Positions 24,912 through 33,985 of a stretch of 64,000 nucleotides of DNA are shown one piece after another; the first letter of the stretch is position 1, and each line of letters starts with the position of its first letter. Origin of the DNA: an uncultured Anaeroplasmataceae bacterium (GTDB lineage Bacteria > Bacillota_I > Bacilli_A > Acholeplasmatales > Anaeroplasmataceae); the NCBI GenBank assembly GCA_910579215.1, contig CAJTTN010000001.1, forward strand, positions 62,001 to 126,000, written 5' to 3'. A program made the translations under genes and the position numbers. The notes beneath the pieces were generated by a model. It worked only from the letters and a program-made list of their open reading frames with translations. It was not told the origin of the DNA and did no database searches.

Positions 24912-25608
24912 GTAAATATTCTATTGCACCATCTGCATTGTTTGTTTTTTCTGTTTGATATTTACAGAGCCTTTTGAGGTCAGCATCCGCATTTTTCATT
25001 GCGACCTGGGTTTCACATTCTTGAATAAATTCATAATCCTCAAATGAATCACCTATGCCAATGGCAGGTGATTTTTTTAACCTTTGTACGAACGCTTTTT
25101 TAGTAGATGGGAAAAGAGATGCCTTACAGAAAAGTTTTCGTGCATCCTCAGCGAGTATTTCGATATGTACATTAGGTAAATGCTGTTGAATTTCTGCAAG
25201 TCCTTCCTTAAAGCATGCAAATAATACAGCATAAGTCTCTTCTGCATTGGCAAGCCTTAAGGTTGGTGCAGCATAGAGCTTTTTTAGTCGTTCTTGATAT
25301 TTATACACTGTGCATAAAGAATCTGTTATAGAATGCATGGAAAAAACGTAGGGATTTTGTAGCAATTTATCTACTACAGAAGCAGGTAAAGGTGCTATAT
25401 TAGACTCAGGATCCGAGCGATTCTCTACAACGGACAAGATTGTAATCGCAGGATGAGGAAGTAGCTTTCTTACCTGCTTGATAGAAGTATAGGTTAATAT
25501 ATAAACCCTATGCTTACCTGCGATTTCTGCTAGCTTTTGCTTAGCAGCCTCTGAGATACTATTGTCATCTTTTAAAAGTGTTTTTTCTAAATCTAAAAAA
25601 ATATCCAC
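24883..25608 (-). CDS. HAD superfamily hydrolase (Cof-like) with altered motif I
   Basis: The 241-residue protein resembles sugar-phosphate phosphatases of the Cof/HAD-IIB group. Motif I is DLEKT at residues 6-10, so the second acidic residue (normally Asp, the proton donor) is Glu. Motif IV GIGDSFEDYEFIQ near the C-terminus is intact, and a motif III lysine is likely in SLFPSTKKAFV. The Asp-to-Glu change would be expected to lower or change activity; a few HAD subclasses tolerate substitutions there. It is convergent with and overlaps the MutS-like gene. Confidence 0.8.
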   Translation of the reverse strand: MDIFLDLEKTLLKDDNSISEAAKQKLAEIAGKHRVYILTYTSIKQVRKLLPHPAITILSVVENRSDPESNIAPLPASVVDKLLQNPYVFSMHSITDSLCTVYKYQERLKKLYAAPTLRLANAEETYAVLFACFKEGLAEIQQHLPNVHIEILAEDARKLFCKASLFPSTKKAFVQRLKKSPAIGIGDSFEDYEFIQECETQVAMKNADADLKRLCKYQTEKTNNADGAIEYLLNFLKHQQA

Positions 25609-25829
25609 ATTTCTTCACCGAGTCTATTATCGCATTTAAAAATTAATTTGTAAAGGAAATTATGATTTTAAAATCATATTTCTTTTGTTTTGTTCCCTTT
25701 AGCATACAAAAGATATTTTGTAAAATGCTTTATTAAAATTAGCGATGTCTTTTCATAAATTATAAATTAAAACTTTAAAAATAGGTGAGTTTATTATATA
25801 ATAATAAAGAAAGCTTAGGTGATATTATA

Positions 25830-26777
25830 ATGTATTTACATATATTAATGAAAATAGGAATTATCACTATCGACTTTGCTACAATTATTAGTTTTCTTGT
25901 AGGGGTCCTTATGGGCTTTATTATACTTTTACTAGTTTACGCCTTAGCTGTCATATCCAGCATGAAAACAAAGGATTTTATTTCTAAAACTGATGCCGAT
26001 GATTTGACAACCCTAGAGGTAAAGGATATGGTGTTGCAGACGCAAAAGGCATTTAAGGACAAGACCTTACGTGGTGAGCTATCCCGAATCAGTTATTGCA
26101 CGAATTTGAGTAAGGATTTAGCCTACGGAATTGCTGTTCGCTTTTATCCTGATAGTAAGCATCCATTTTTAGAATTGTCTATCAATGAATTAACTCTATT
26201 AACAGGCTATATTACTTCTCGAGTAGATGAGATATTAAATCATCGTGGTATACGTAAGTTGAGAAAACTTAAAATATCTACCATAGTAAATCTTTCCACT
26301 AAGACAAAAGATATTGAGGAATCTAAGGCCTTTCAAGCAACGAAAACAATCAGTCAAAACTTAAATAAGGCTAAATATGTTTTGGATTTGATTAATCCTT
26401 TAAAATGGGGAAGAAAGTTAATTGTTGATCGTATCATCAATTTGATTGTGAACCAAATATGCCTTGTAATCATATCTATCGTTGGAGAAGAAACGTATAA
26501 AATTTATTCTAAAAAGGTTTTTCATAAAGATGTTGAGGTGGATTTAGGTACAGAGGAGCTTTTGGATGTTATGGAGGACTCTATTAAATCTGCTGCTTTA
26601 GAAATTGATGATAAGCTTACCTTAGCACCTGAACTAGAGCCTCAATACAAGCTTCTCAAGCATGTATATTCTAAGCAGGTTTTTGGTGATATTCTCGTCA
26701 CATATAATCCCAAATATAATTTGAAACAAAAAATGGAGGTATGCACAAATGAAGAAGAAAAAAATGCCAACAATTGA
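25830..26777 (+). CDS. Membrane protein coupled to a soluble FtsK-type motor
   Basis: I do not recognise the family. The 315-residue protein starts with a strong pair of hydrophobic segments (residues about 2-45), followed by a long cytoplasmic part with a second hydrophobic stretch near 200-220 (DRIINLIVNQICLVIISIV). AGGTGA lies 7 bases before the ATG at 25830; an in-frame GTG at 25785 has no SD. Its end overlaps the FtsK-type gene by 29 bases, indicating coupled translation. Because that FtsK lacks membrane helices, this protein could be its anchor. That is an inference from gene order only. Confidence 0.7.
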   Translation: MYLHILMKIGIITIDFATIISFLVGVLMGFIILLLVYALAVISSMKTKDFISKTDADDLTTLEVKDMVLQTQKAFKDKTLRGELSRISYCTNLSKDLAYGIAVRFYPDSKHPFLELSINELTLLTGYITSRVDEILNHRGIRKLRKLKISTIVNLSTKTKDIEESKAFQATKTISQNLNKAKYVLDLINPLKWGRKLIVDRIINLIVNQICLVIISIVGEETYKIYSKKVFHKDVEVDLGTEELLDVMEDSIKSAALEIDDKLTLAPELEPQYKLLKHVYSKQVFGDILVTYNPKYNLKQKMEVCTNEEEKNANN

Positions 26778-29013
26778 GATAGAAGAAAAATTTAGTATTC
26801 CACAAATTACCTATACATTAGAGGGGCTTATTAAAGGGAAGCAAAAATTTCAAAGAAGTCAAATTGTTTCTCCAATGCATGGAACACATGTTGTAGACCG
26901 TATGCATTATGTTGATAATAGTGGAAAAGTAAATGTTGACTATGGATATGACTATATTCGCGATGAAAAGCATATTTCTGATGAGGAGCTCATCGCTCGA
27001 CATGGTACAAAATATTATGAGTTTAGCTATGTCAATAAGCAATTGACAGAAGAAGAGAAAAAGGGAACGGATTATTCAAAGAAAGAGCTTGCTCCAAAAC
27101 CAAAGCCAGTTCAGGAGAATAAAACTTTAAGTACATTTTTTACAACAAATGAGGAACTGAAAAAGCAAGAAAACGAAGAGATGCCTATCCATGTTCCTGT
27201 ATTTGATAAGGAAGAGCCTGTGGATTATTTAGATGAGGATACAGAGTTTAAGATTCATATCTCTGTTCATGAGGAGGATGAAGAGCCATTTTCTTATAAT
27301 ACGTACGATGATAAGCTACCAAAGCCAAAGCCTACGCCTATTCATCCGTATACCTTTGCTTCGGAAGAAAATAAAGCACCAAAACCAAAGCCACAGCCAG
27401 TCTTTGAGGAAAAGCTTGAGGAGATGCACTTTGGAAAAGAGCTAGAGGAAATAAAGCTTGTTGATGAGGCTGAAGAAACGTTTAGAGAAAATATAAAATT
27501 TGAAGAAGAGACTCCTGTAGACATTCAAAAAGAAGAACAAGTAAAGCCAAAGCCTAATAAATATAAAAATTATCATATTCCTTATGAGAGTTTATTTCCT
27601 AAGGGGGACGCTTCCTTAGAGGAGATGCCAGCTTGGTTAGAGGAGAAAAAGGAAATTATTAATCAACAGCTTCAAGCCTTTGATATTGATGGTGAAGTCA
27701 TTACCTATACAAAGGGACCAGCCTTTACTAGATATGAAATTATGCTTGCTCAAAATGTTAAGGTAAGTAAAATTAATAGCATCTATGATAATATACAAAT
27801 GGCACTAAGAACAAAAACAATGCGTATTCAAGCTCCAATTCCGGGGAAAAATACAGTTGGTATAGAAGTGCCAAACGAGCAAGCAGATGTAGTTGCTTTC
27901 GGTGATATTTTAACAGATGAGTATATAGCTAGCAATAAAAATCTTTTGATTGCTATGGGAAAGGATATTGATGGTACACCTGTTTTTCAAAATATAATTG
28001 ATATGCCTCATGCCTTAATTGCAGGAGCCACAAAATCAGGAAAATCTGTTTGTATCAATACATTATTGGTTTCACTACTTATTAAAAATTCTCCAGAACA
28101 GCTAAAGCTTATCCTAGTTGATCCAAAGAAGGTTGAGCTATCCTTTTACAATAATTTACCACATTTAGCAACTCCAGTTATTGATGATCCAGTTATAGCT
28201 ACTGAATCATTAAAATGGGCTGTAGCGGAAATGGAAAGAAGATATGAGCTATTGGCCATATCTCGAGTAAGAAATATAGAGGATTATAATAAAAAGCGTC
28301 AAATGAAACCAGAAATGGAGAATTTGCCTTTCATTGTAATCGTTGTTGATGAGTTTAATGATTTAATTATGCAATGTGGGGTAGAGGCAAATGATGCAAT
28401 TATTAGGCTTGCTCAAAAGGCAAGAGCTGCTGGTATACATATTATTTTAGCTACGCAAAGACCTACTGTAAATGTGGTTAGTGGAACAATTAAGGCTAAT
28501 ATTACCTGTCGAATTGCCTTTAGAGTGGCAACGGATGCAGATTCAAGAATAATATTAGATGAGCAAGGTGCAGAAAGCTTACTTGGACGTGGAGATATGC
28601 TTATTAAAAATAATGGTCTTCCAGAACGTGTTCAAGGGGCATACATTTCAGATGATGAAATAGGAAATATTTGTGATTATATTTGCGATAATTATGAGCC
28701 TGATTTCTTATTTACACATGAGGAGCTAAAGAAGAAAGCCTCTGGAGGTAGTGGAATTGGAGGAACTGGTAGAGATTCTATTCAGGAATCTGATGAGATT
28801 CTATACCAAATAGCCTTATATTGTATTGAATCTGGAATGTGCTCTATTAATTCTATCCAGAATAAGTTTAATTTAGGGTTTAATAGGGCTTCTAGAATTG
28901 TTGCCTTATTAGAGGAGAAGGGAATCGTTTCTCCAAAGGGAGCTAGTACTAAGGGTAGGGAGATCCTTGTGGATTCCTATCGCTTAAAAGAGATGTTTGA
29001 TAACATATTATAA
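26749..29013 (+). CDS. ftsK: FtsK/SpoIIIE-family DNA translocase lacking membrane helices
   Basis: The 754-residue protein pumps chromosomal DNA at the division septum. It has no N-terminal transmembrane region; residues 1-270 are an acidic, Lys-Pro-rich linker (repeated PKPKP) as in the cytosolic SftA of Bacillus. The motor has Walker A GATKSGKSV, LVDPKKVELSFY, Walker B VIVVDEFNDLIM, and the FtsK signature LATQRPTVNVVSGTIK. A C-terminal gamma winged helix (from about residue 690) should read KOPS/SRS-type polarity sequences. GGAGGT lies 8 bases before the ATG. It overlaps the upstream membrane-protein gene. Confidence 0.93.
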   Translation: MKKKKMPTIEIEEKFSIPQITYTLEGLIKGKQKFQRSQIVSPMHGTHVVDRMHYVDNSGKVNVDYGYDYIRDEKHISDEELIARHGTKYYEFSYVNKQLTEEEKKGTDYSKKELAPKPKPVQENKTLSTFFTTNEELKKQENEEMPIHVPVFDKEEPVDYLDEDTEFKIHISVHEEDEEPFSYNTYDDKLPKPKPTPIHPYTFASEENKAPKPKPQPVFEEKLEEMHFGKELEEIKLVDEAEETFRENIKFEEETPVDIQKEEQVKPKPNKYKNYHIPYESLFPKGDASLEEMPAWLEEKKEIINQQLQAFDIDGEVITYTKGPAFTRYEIMLAQNVKVSKINSIYDNIQMALRTKTMRIQAPIPGKNTVGIEVPNEQADVVAFGDILTDEYIASNKNLLIAMGKDIDGTPVFQNIIDMPHALIAGATKSGKSVCINTLLVSLLIKNSPEQLKLILVDPKKVELSFYNNLPHLATPVIDDPVIATESLKWAVAEMERRYELLAISRVRNIEDYNKKRQMKPEMENLPFIVIVVDEFNDLIMQCGVEANDAIIRLAQKARAAGIHIILATQRPTVNVVSGTIKANITCRIAFRVATDADSRIILDEQGAESLLGRGDMLIKNNGLPERVQGAYISDDEIGNICDYICDNYEPDFLFTHEELKKKASGGSGIGGTGRDSIQESDEILYQIALYCIESGMCSINSIQNKFNLGFNRASRIVALLEEKGIVSPKGASTKGREILVDSYRLKEMFDNIL

Positions 29014-29027
29014 AGGACATGGTTTAA

Positions 29028-29942
29028 ATGAATAAACGCCAAAAAAACAAAATAAAAGATGATATGACTCATGAGGTATACATAGAAGAAAATAATGAAT
29101 TTATTTTTAAAAAATTAATTTTCAATCCATTATTAAGGATTTTAGGAATGCTAGTCCTTTTGATTTTTTCATTAGTAAATAGTCATAGAGTTGTAAAGCT
29201 TGCGGCTTTAACCTCTAATGCTATTTTTTCCTCTGAAAAAATATTGGGACATATTACTTACTATTCTCTTATGGGAATAACGATAGGAATTTGTATTTTA
29301 GTTTCTTTGTTTGCACTAATATATAAATATTCAGCAGATTTAAAGGACATTGTTGTTCTTAGAAGAGCCTATCAAATTTATACAGTATATGATTTTATCG
29401 TATTTATATTGTCAACCTTTTTATGTTTGTTTTTTGTGATTATGATTTTGATTACGCCATGTAACATTTCAGGCTCCTCCATGGAAAATACGTATCAGGA
29501 TGGAGATAGAGTATTATTATGGAATATAGGGTATTCCCCAAAGGACGGAGACGTTATTGTCTTTGATTCTGCAAAATATACAGATACCTATGAAAGAGAA
29601 AGTAGATTTTATATAAAAAGAATTGCTGCAAAGGAAAAGGATATTATCACATATGTGCCAATTTCTTTAGTTGAAGGAAATCTCTTTGTCAATAATACAT
29701 ATGTAGAAAAAATAAGAAGAACAGAATATAATGTGATGTTATCGTCTTTAGAATATTCTTATACTTTGAAATTTAGCGTGCCAAAGGATAAGATTCTTGT
29801 GTTAGGCGATAATCGTGAACCAGGAGGTAGTCGTGATTCTAGAGCCTTTGGCTTTATTGACGAAGAAGAGGTTATTGGTAAGGTATTGTTCCGCTTTTAT
29901 CCTTTTACTAAAATTGGTAATCCCTCCCCAGAATATCGATAA
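29028..29942 (+). CDS. lepB: Type I signal peptidase with extra N-terminal membrane segments
   Basis: Signal peptidase I removes signal peptides outside the membrane. The catalytic serine is in ISGSSMENT and the lysine in YIKRIAA, with the C-box LGDNREPGGSRDSRAFG. The 304-residue protein has three hydrophobic segments (about 30-55, 80-105, 120-145) before the catalytic domain, more than the single helix of typical Bacillus SipS. AAGGACATGG precedes the ATG. It lies in a run of closely spaced genes with rbgA and rnhB, a common Firmicutes order. Confidence 0.93.
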   Translation: MNKRQKNKIKDDMTHEVYIEENNEFIFKKLIFNPLLRILGMLVLLIFSLVNSHRVVKLAALTSNAIFSSEKILGHITYYSLMGITIGICILVSLFALIYKYSADLKDIVVLRRAYQIYTVYDFIVFILSTFLCLFFVIMILITPCNISGSSMENTYQDGDRVLLWNIGYSPKDGDVIVFDSAKYTDTYERESRFYIKRIAAKEKDIITYVPISLVEGNLFVNNTYVEKIRRTEYNVMLSSLEYSYTLKFSVPKDKILVLGDNREPGGSRDSRAFGFIDEEEVIGKVLFRFYPFTKIGNPSPEYR

Positions 29943-29959
29943 TAGAAGGAAGTGGTAGA

Positions 29960-30832
29960 ATGAAGGAAAGTACAGTTAAGACGAATATCAATTGGTTTCC
30001 AGGGCATATGGCTAAGGCTAGAAGAGAAATTGGTGAGAAGCTTATTCTGGTTGATTTGGTTATTGAGCTTAAGGATGCTCGCATTCCTTATGCTTCTACT
30101 AATCCTATGATTGATGATATTGTTGGAAATAAACCACGCTTAATATTGCTATGTAAGAGTAGTCTTGCAGATAAAGAGGTTACGCAGCAATGGATAAGCT
30201 ACTATAAGGAGCAGGGGATTTTAGCACTTGATATTGATTCTATTACAGGATACCATATTAAGGATATTTATAGCTATGCCACCTTAGCCTTAAAGGATGT
30301 TTTTGCAAAACGAAAAGAAAGACAAATCACCTCAAAGACGATTAAAGCCATAATTTTGGGAATTCCAAATGTTGGAAAATCTACTTTAATCAATGCCCTT
30401 GCGAAACGAAAGGCAACTGTGGTTGGGGATAGACCAGGTGTGACTAAGAATCAAACCTGGATTAAGATTACTAACGATTTGTATCTATTAGATACACCTG
30501 GAATTCTTTGGCCAAAGTTTGAGGATCAAAGCGTTGCAATTCGACTTGCAATGTGTGGAGCAATCAAGGATGATATATTAGATATTAATGCTTTAGTTTT
30601 GGCAAGCATTGCATATATCGTTGACTTATATCCAAAGGCTTTAAAAGATAGATATAGAGTTGATATTGTAGAAGATTTAGAACAAATTCAGCAACAAATT
30701 GGAAAAAATAGAGGTTTTTTATCTAAGGGTGGAGCCGTTGATTTAGAAAGAACCAATCGAATGTTTTTAAATGAACTTAGAGGGATGAAGATAGGAGCGA
30801 TGAGCTATGAACGACCAGATAAATCTCTATGA
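29960..30832 (+). CDS. rbgA: Ribosome biogenesis GTPase RbgA (YlqF) with degenerate G4 motif
   Basis: RbgA is a circularly permuted GTPase that matures the 50S subunit. The 290-residue protein has the N-terminal NWFPGHMAKARREI, G1 GIPNVGKST, G2/G3 region RPGVTKNQTW and LLDTPGILWPKF, and the C-terminal RNA-binding region. The G4 position, normally NKxD in this family, reads CKSS at residues 65-68, so both the Asn and the guanine-contacting Asp are replaced. The gene otherwise looks intact. It overlaps rnhB by 26 bases. Confidence 0.93.
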   Translation: MKESTVKTNINWFPGHMAKARREIGEKLILVDLVIELKDARIPYASTNPMIDDIVGNKPRLILLCKSSLADKEVTQQWISYYKEQGILALDIDSITGYHIKDIYSYATLALKDVFAKRKERQITSKTIKAIILGIPNVGKSTLINALAKRKATVVGDRPGVTKNQTWIKITNDLYLLDTPGILWPKFEDQSVAIRLAMCGAIKDDILDINALVLASIAYIVDLYPKALKDRYRVDIVEDLEQIQQQIGKNRGFLSKGGAVDLERTNRMFLNELRGMKIGAMSYERPDKSL

Positions 30833-31457
30833 ATTTGAAGAAAAGCTATATGATGAGGGCTTCCATTTGATTTGTGGTGTGGATGAAGCAGGAAGAGGTC
30901 CGCTTGCAGGACCTTTGGTTGTTGCAGCTTGCATTTTACCTCCATTTTTAAGAATAGAGGGAATAAATGATTCCAAGCAATTATCAGCAAAAAAGCGAAA
31001 AGAGCTTTATAAAGTAATTGTTAAAAATGCATTAGCTTATAAAATAGTTTTTGTCACAGAGGAGGATGTAGATTCCTTAAATATATATCAAGCAACTAAA
31101 AAAGGAATGCTTATGGCTATCGCTGGTTTAAAGCATAAGCCAGACTATGCATTGATTGATGCCATGCCCTTAGGAGAACTTGAAATCCCGCACAATTCTA
31201 TTATTCATGGCGATGCACGATGTGCTAGTGTTGCTGCAGCTAGTATCCTAGCTAAAGTTACACGTGATGAATATATGGAAAAAATGGATATTAAGTATCC
31301 CAATTATGGATTTAAAAAGCATAAGGGCTATGGAACTAAGGCACATATGCAAGCCTTAGAAAAATATGGTCCTTGTAAAATTCATAGAAAAAGCTTTGCT
31401 CCAGTATCAAAATTTTATTCTAAACAGATGTCAATTTCCTTTGATGACATCAAATAA
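30807..31457 (+). CDS. rnhB: Ribonuclease HII
   Basis: This 216-residue enzyme nicks the RNA strand at ribonucleotides embedded in DNA. The active-site acids are in CGVDEAGRGPLAGPLV (Asp and Glu), LIDAMPLG and the HGDARCASVAAASILAK block with the fourth Asp nearby in TRDEY. Starts within the end of rbgA in another frame, with AGGAGCGATGAG upstream. Followed by a terminator, so it ends the operon. Confidence 0.96.
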   Translation: MNDQINLYEFEEKLYDEGFHLICGVDEAGRGPLAGPLVVAACILPPFLRIEGINDSKQLSAKKRKELYKVIVKNALAYKIVFVTEEDVDSLNIYQATKKGMLMAIAGLKHKPDYALIDAMPLGELEIPHNSIIHGDARCASVAAASILAKVTRDEYMEKMDIKYPNYGFKKHKGYGTKAHMQALEKYGPCKIHRKSFAPVSKFYSKQMSISFDDIK

Positions 31458-31460
31458 ATT

Positions 31461-31496
31461 CCTCAATTTTTTATAAATTGAGGCTTTCTTTTTTTC
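31461..31496 (+). terminator. Terminator of the lepB-rbgA-rnhB unit
   Basis: CCTCAATTT and AAATTGAGG form a 9-bp stem, followed by CTTTCTTTTTTTC. Confidence 0.85.
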
Positions 31497-31538
31497 ATTC
31501 CATAAGCAGTGCTAAAGCTGTGAAAAGTAAAAAAGCTA

Positions 31539-31567
31539 TTGACAATCTAGCTATTTTGCAATAAACT
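31539..31567 (+). promoter_or_regulatory. Promoter of topA
   Basis: A consensus TTGACA (31539-31544), 17 bases, and TAAACT (31562-31567). Confidence 0.65.
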
Positions 31568-31592
31568 TTAAAAAGATAAGGATGTGATTTCT

Positions 31593-33803
31593 TTGCAAAA
31601 TGTCATTATTGTAGAATCACCAAGTAAATCTAAAACTATTGCTTCTTATTTAGGTAAGGGTTTTTTGGTTTTGTCTTCTAAGGGGCATATTTGTGACATT
31701 GCCACAAGTGGAAAAGATGGATTAGGTATTGATATTGAGCATGATTTTAAGCCGAATTATAAGGTAATGAAGGAAAAACAAGACCTAGTAAACTATTTAA
31801 AAACTACTTGTAAGGGAAAAAAAGTATATTTAGCGACTGACCCTGACCGCGAAGGGGAAGCGATTGCTTTTCATTTAGCCAATGCTTTAGAGCTTGATTT
31901 AGAGGATTTCAATCGTATAGAATTTCATGAAATCACGAAACCTGCCGTACGCGCTGCTTTAGAAAGTCCCCATCAGATTAATTTAAAAATGGTGGATTCA
32001 CAGGAATGTAGAAGAATGATAGACCGTATCTTAGGATTTAAGCTTTCAAAACTTTTACAAAGAAAGATAGGCTCTAAAAGTGCTGGTCGAGTTCAAAGTG
32101 TAGTGTTAAAACTAATTGTAGATTTAGAAGAAGAAATTAATACCTTTGTTCCAACAGCCTATTTTGAAATGGAGGCTATATTTAATACCTTTAAATTAAA
32201 ACTAATTGAATTAAACGGAAAGCCTGTAGATTCTAAAAATCATATAACAGAACGTAAAGAGCTTGAAGCATTGCTTCCTAAACTTATGAGCTTTACTGTG
32301 AATAATATAGTGAATAAGCTAATTCATAGAAATAGTGCACCAGCCTTTACAACTTCAACCCTACAACAGGATGCCTCTAGTAAGCTAGGTTTTTCTCCTA
32401 ATAAAACGATGAGAATTGCTCAAAGCTTATATGAGGGTAAGACTATTGAGGATGAGACTGTTGGTTTAATTACCTATATGCGTACAGACTCCACTAGACT
32501 ATCCGATTTGTTTGTGGATGGAGCGCATACGTATATTCGTAGAAGCTATGGAGATAAATATTTAGGTGCAGTAAAGATAAAAAATACCAAAAATATGCAA
32601 GATGCTCATGAGGCTATTCGTCCTACTGCCATAGATCGTACACCACTTGTAATTAAACCTTATGTTACAGAGGATGAATTTAAGCTATATCAGCTTATTT
32701 ATAATCGAGCAATCGCTTCCTTAATGGCCCCTGCTCGCTTTAATTCTGTGCGTGTGGAATTTACAAATACAGACTCTCTATGGGCTATTACTGGACAAAG
32801 TATGGAATTTGATGGCTATTTAAAGGTATATGGAAAAACAGAGGCTGATGAAAATACACTATTACCTAATTTTAATTTGGGTGAAGGATATAACGCGAAT
32901 GAGATTCTAATTCTAGATAAAATGACATCTCCTAAGGCTAGATATACAGAAGCAAGTATCATTAAGGAAATGGAATCCTTAGGTATAGGAAGACCTTCTA
33001 CCTATGCCCAAACAATTCAAACCCTAAAGGAAAGAGAATATATCAGCATGGATAAGAAAAGTCTTGTTCCTACTGAACAAGGCACTTTAACAAGTCATAA
33101 GCTTGATCAATTCTTTAATGAGATTATTAATGTTTCATATACAGCAAATATGGAAACAAATTTAGATGAAATTGCTAAGGGAGATAAGGATAAGCTTTAT
33201 GAGCTTAAAAACTTTTATGAAGCATTTGTCCCTTTATTTGATACAGCAATGGATCAGATGGAAGCAATTTATCCTATCCCTACTGATCAAATTTGTCCAG
33301 AATGTGGCAATGTTCTAGTGATACGTAAATCTAAATTTGGAGAATTTGTTTCATGCAGTAATTATCCTAATTGTCACTATGTACAAAAGGAAGAAACTAC
33401 AGAAGCTGAACCAGTAGATACTGGGATCCTATGTCCTACATGTGGAACAGGTCATATGGTAGAACGCATTGCAAAGACAGGAAAAAATAAGGGTTCCCTA
33501 TTTTATGCTTGTAGTAATTACCCATCCTGTAAAACTACATTTAGTGATTTACCTACAGGAGAGCTATGTCCAAACTGTAATTCTATGATGCTAAAGAATA
33601 AGGATGGAGAAATTTATTGTTCTAAGCATTGTGAGAAGGAAATTACAAATGAAGTACTATGTCCAGTATGTAAGAAAGGTCATATGGTACTTCGTACAGC
33701 TTCTAAAGGAAAAAATAAAGGCAATATATTTTATGGTTGTTCTAATTTTCCTAAATGTAAAAATATATTAAGTGAAGAAGAATATTTAAAACTAGAAAAA
33801 TAA
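31593..33803 (+). CDS. topA: DNA topoisomerase I
   Basis: The 736-residue enzyme relaxes negative supercoils. It has the TOPRIM acids (VESPSKSKT, ATDPDREGEA), the catalytic tyrosine in ITYMRTDSTR and four C-terminal four-Cys zinc ribbons (starting at CPECG, CPTCG, CPNCN and CPVCK); the third ribbon is shorter and has a CSKHC ending. I placed the start at TTG 31593, 10 bases after AAGGAT; the in-frame GTG at 31584 directly abuts that site. It has its own promoter and terminator. Confidence 0.96.
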   Translation: MQNVIIVESPSKSKTIASYLGKGFLVLSSKGHICDIATSGKDGLGIDIEHDFKPNYKVMKEKQDLVNYLKTTCKGKKVYLATDPDREGEAIAFHLANALELDLEDFNRIEFHEITKPAVRAALESPHQINLKMVDSQECRRMIDRILGFKLSKLLQRKIGSKSAGRVQSVVLKLIVDLEEEINTFVPTAYFEMEAIFNTFKLKLIELNGKPVDSKNHITERKELEALLPKLMSFTVNNIVNKLIHRNSAPAFTTSTLQQDASSKLGFSPNKTMRIAQSLYEGKTIEDETVGLITYMRTDSTRLSDLFVDGAHTYIRRSYGDKYLGAVKIKNTKNMQDAHEAIRPTAIDRTPLVIKPYVTEDEFKLYQLIYNRAIASLMAPARFNSVRVEFTNTDSLWAITGQSMEFDGYLKVYGKTEADENTLLPNFNLGEGYNANEILILDKMTSPKARYTEASIIKEMESLGIGRPSTYAQTIQTLKEREYISMDKKSLVPTEQGTLTSHKLDQFFNEIINVSYTANMETNLDEIAKGDKDKLYELKNFYEAFVPLFDTAMDQMEAIYPIPTDQICPECGNVLVIRKSKFGEFVSCSNYPNCHYVQKEETTEAEPVDTGILCPTCGTGHMVERIAKTGKNKGSLFYACSNYPSCKTTFSDLPTGELCPNCNSMMLKNKDGEIYCSKHCEKEITNEVLCPVCKKGHMVLRTASKGKNKGNIFYGCSNFPKCKNILSEEEYLKLEK

Positions 33804-33809
33804 AAATAT

Positions 33810-33852
33810 AAGACCTTCCCAGTGATTTAAAATCATAAGGAAGGTCTTTATA
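33810..33852 (+). terminator. Terminator of topA
   Basis: AAGACCTTCC (33810-33819) pairs with GGAAGGTCTT (33839-33848); the 19-base loop contains a second small TGATT/AATCA stem. Confidence 0.8.
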
Positions 33853-33870
33853 CTTTAAAGTAAAAAAGGA

Positions 33871-33985
33871 TTGTCAAAAAAAAGAAAAAGAGATATAATA
33901 AAAGAAAGAAGAAAGAGAAATAAAAAGTAAATAGAAAGAAAAGAAAACTATAATTCAAAAAAGCTTAAAGGGGGAGAAACATAAA
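33871..33985 (+). promoter_or_regulatory. Promoter and purine-only leader of the secreted-protein gene
   Basis: TTGTCA (33871-33876), 17 bases, TATAAT (33894-33899). The following leader to the ATG at 33986 is almost entirely A and G, ending in AAAGGGGGAGA as the ribosome site. The low structure of such a leader should favour ribosome loading and may protect against decay. Confidence 0.7.
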
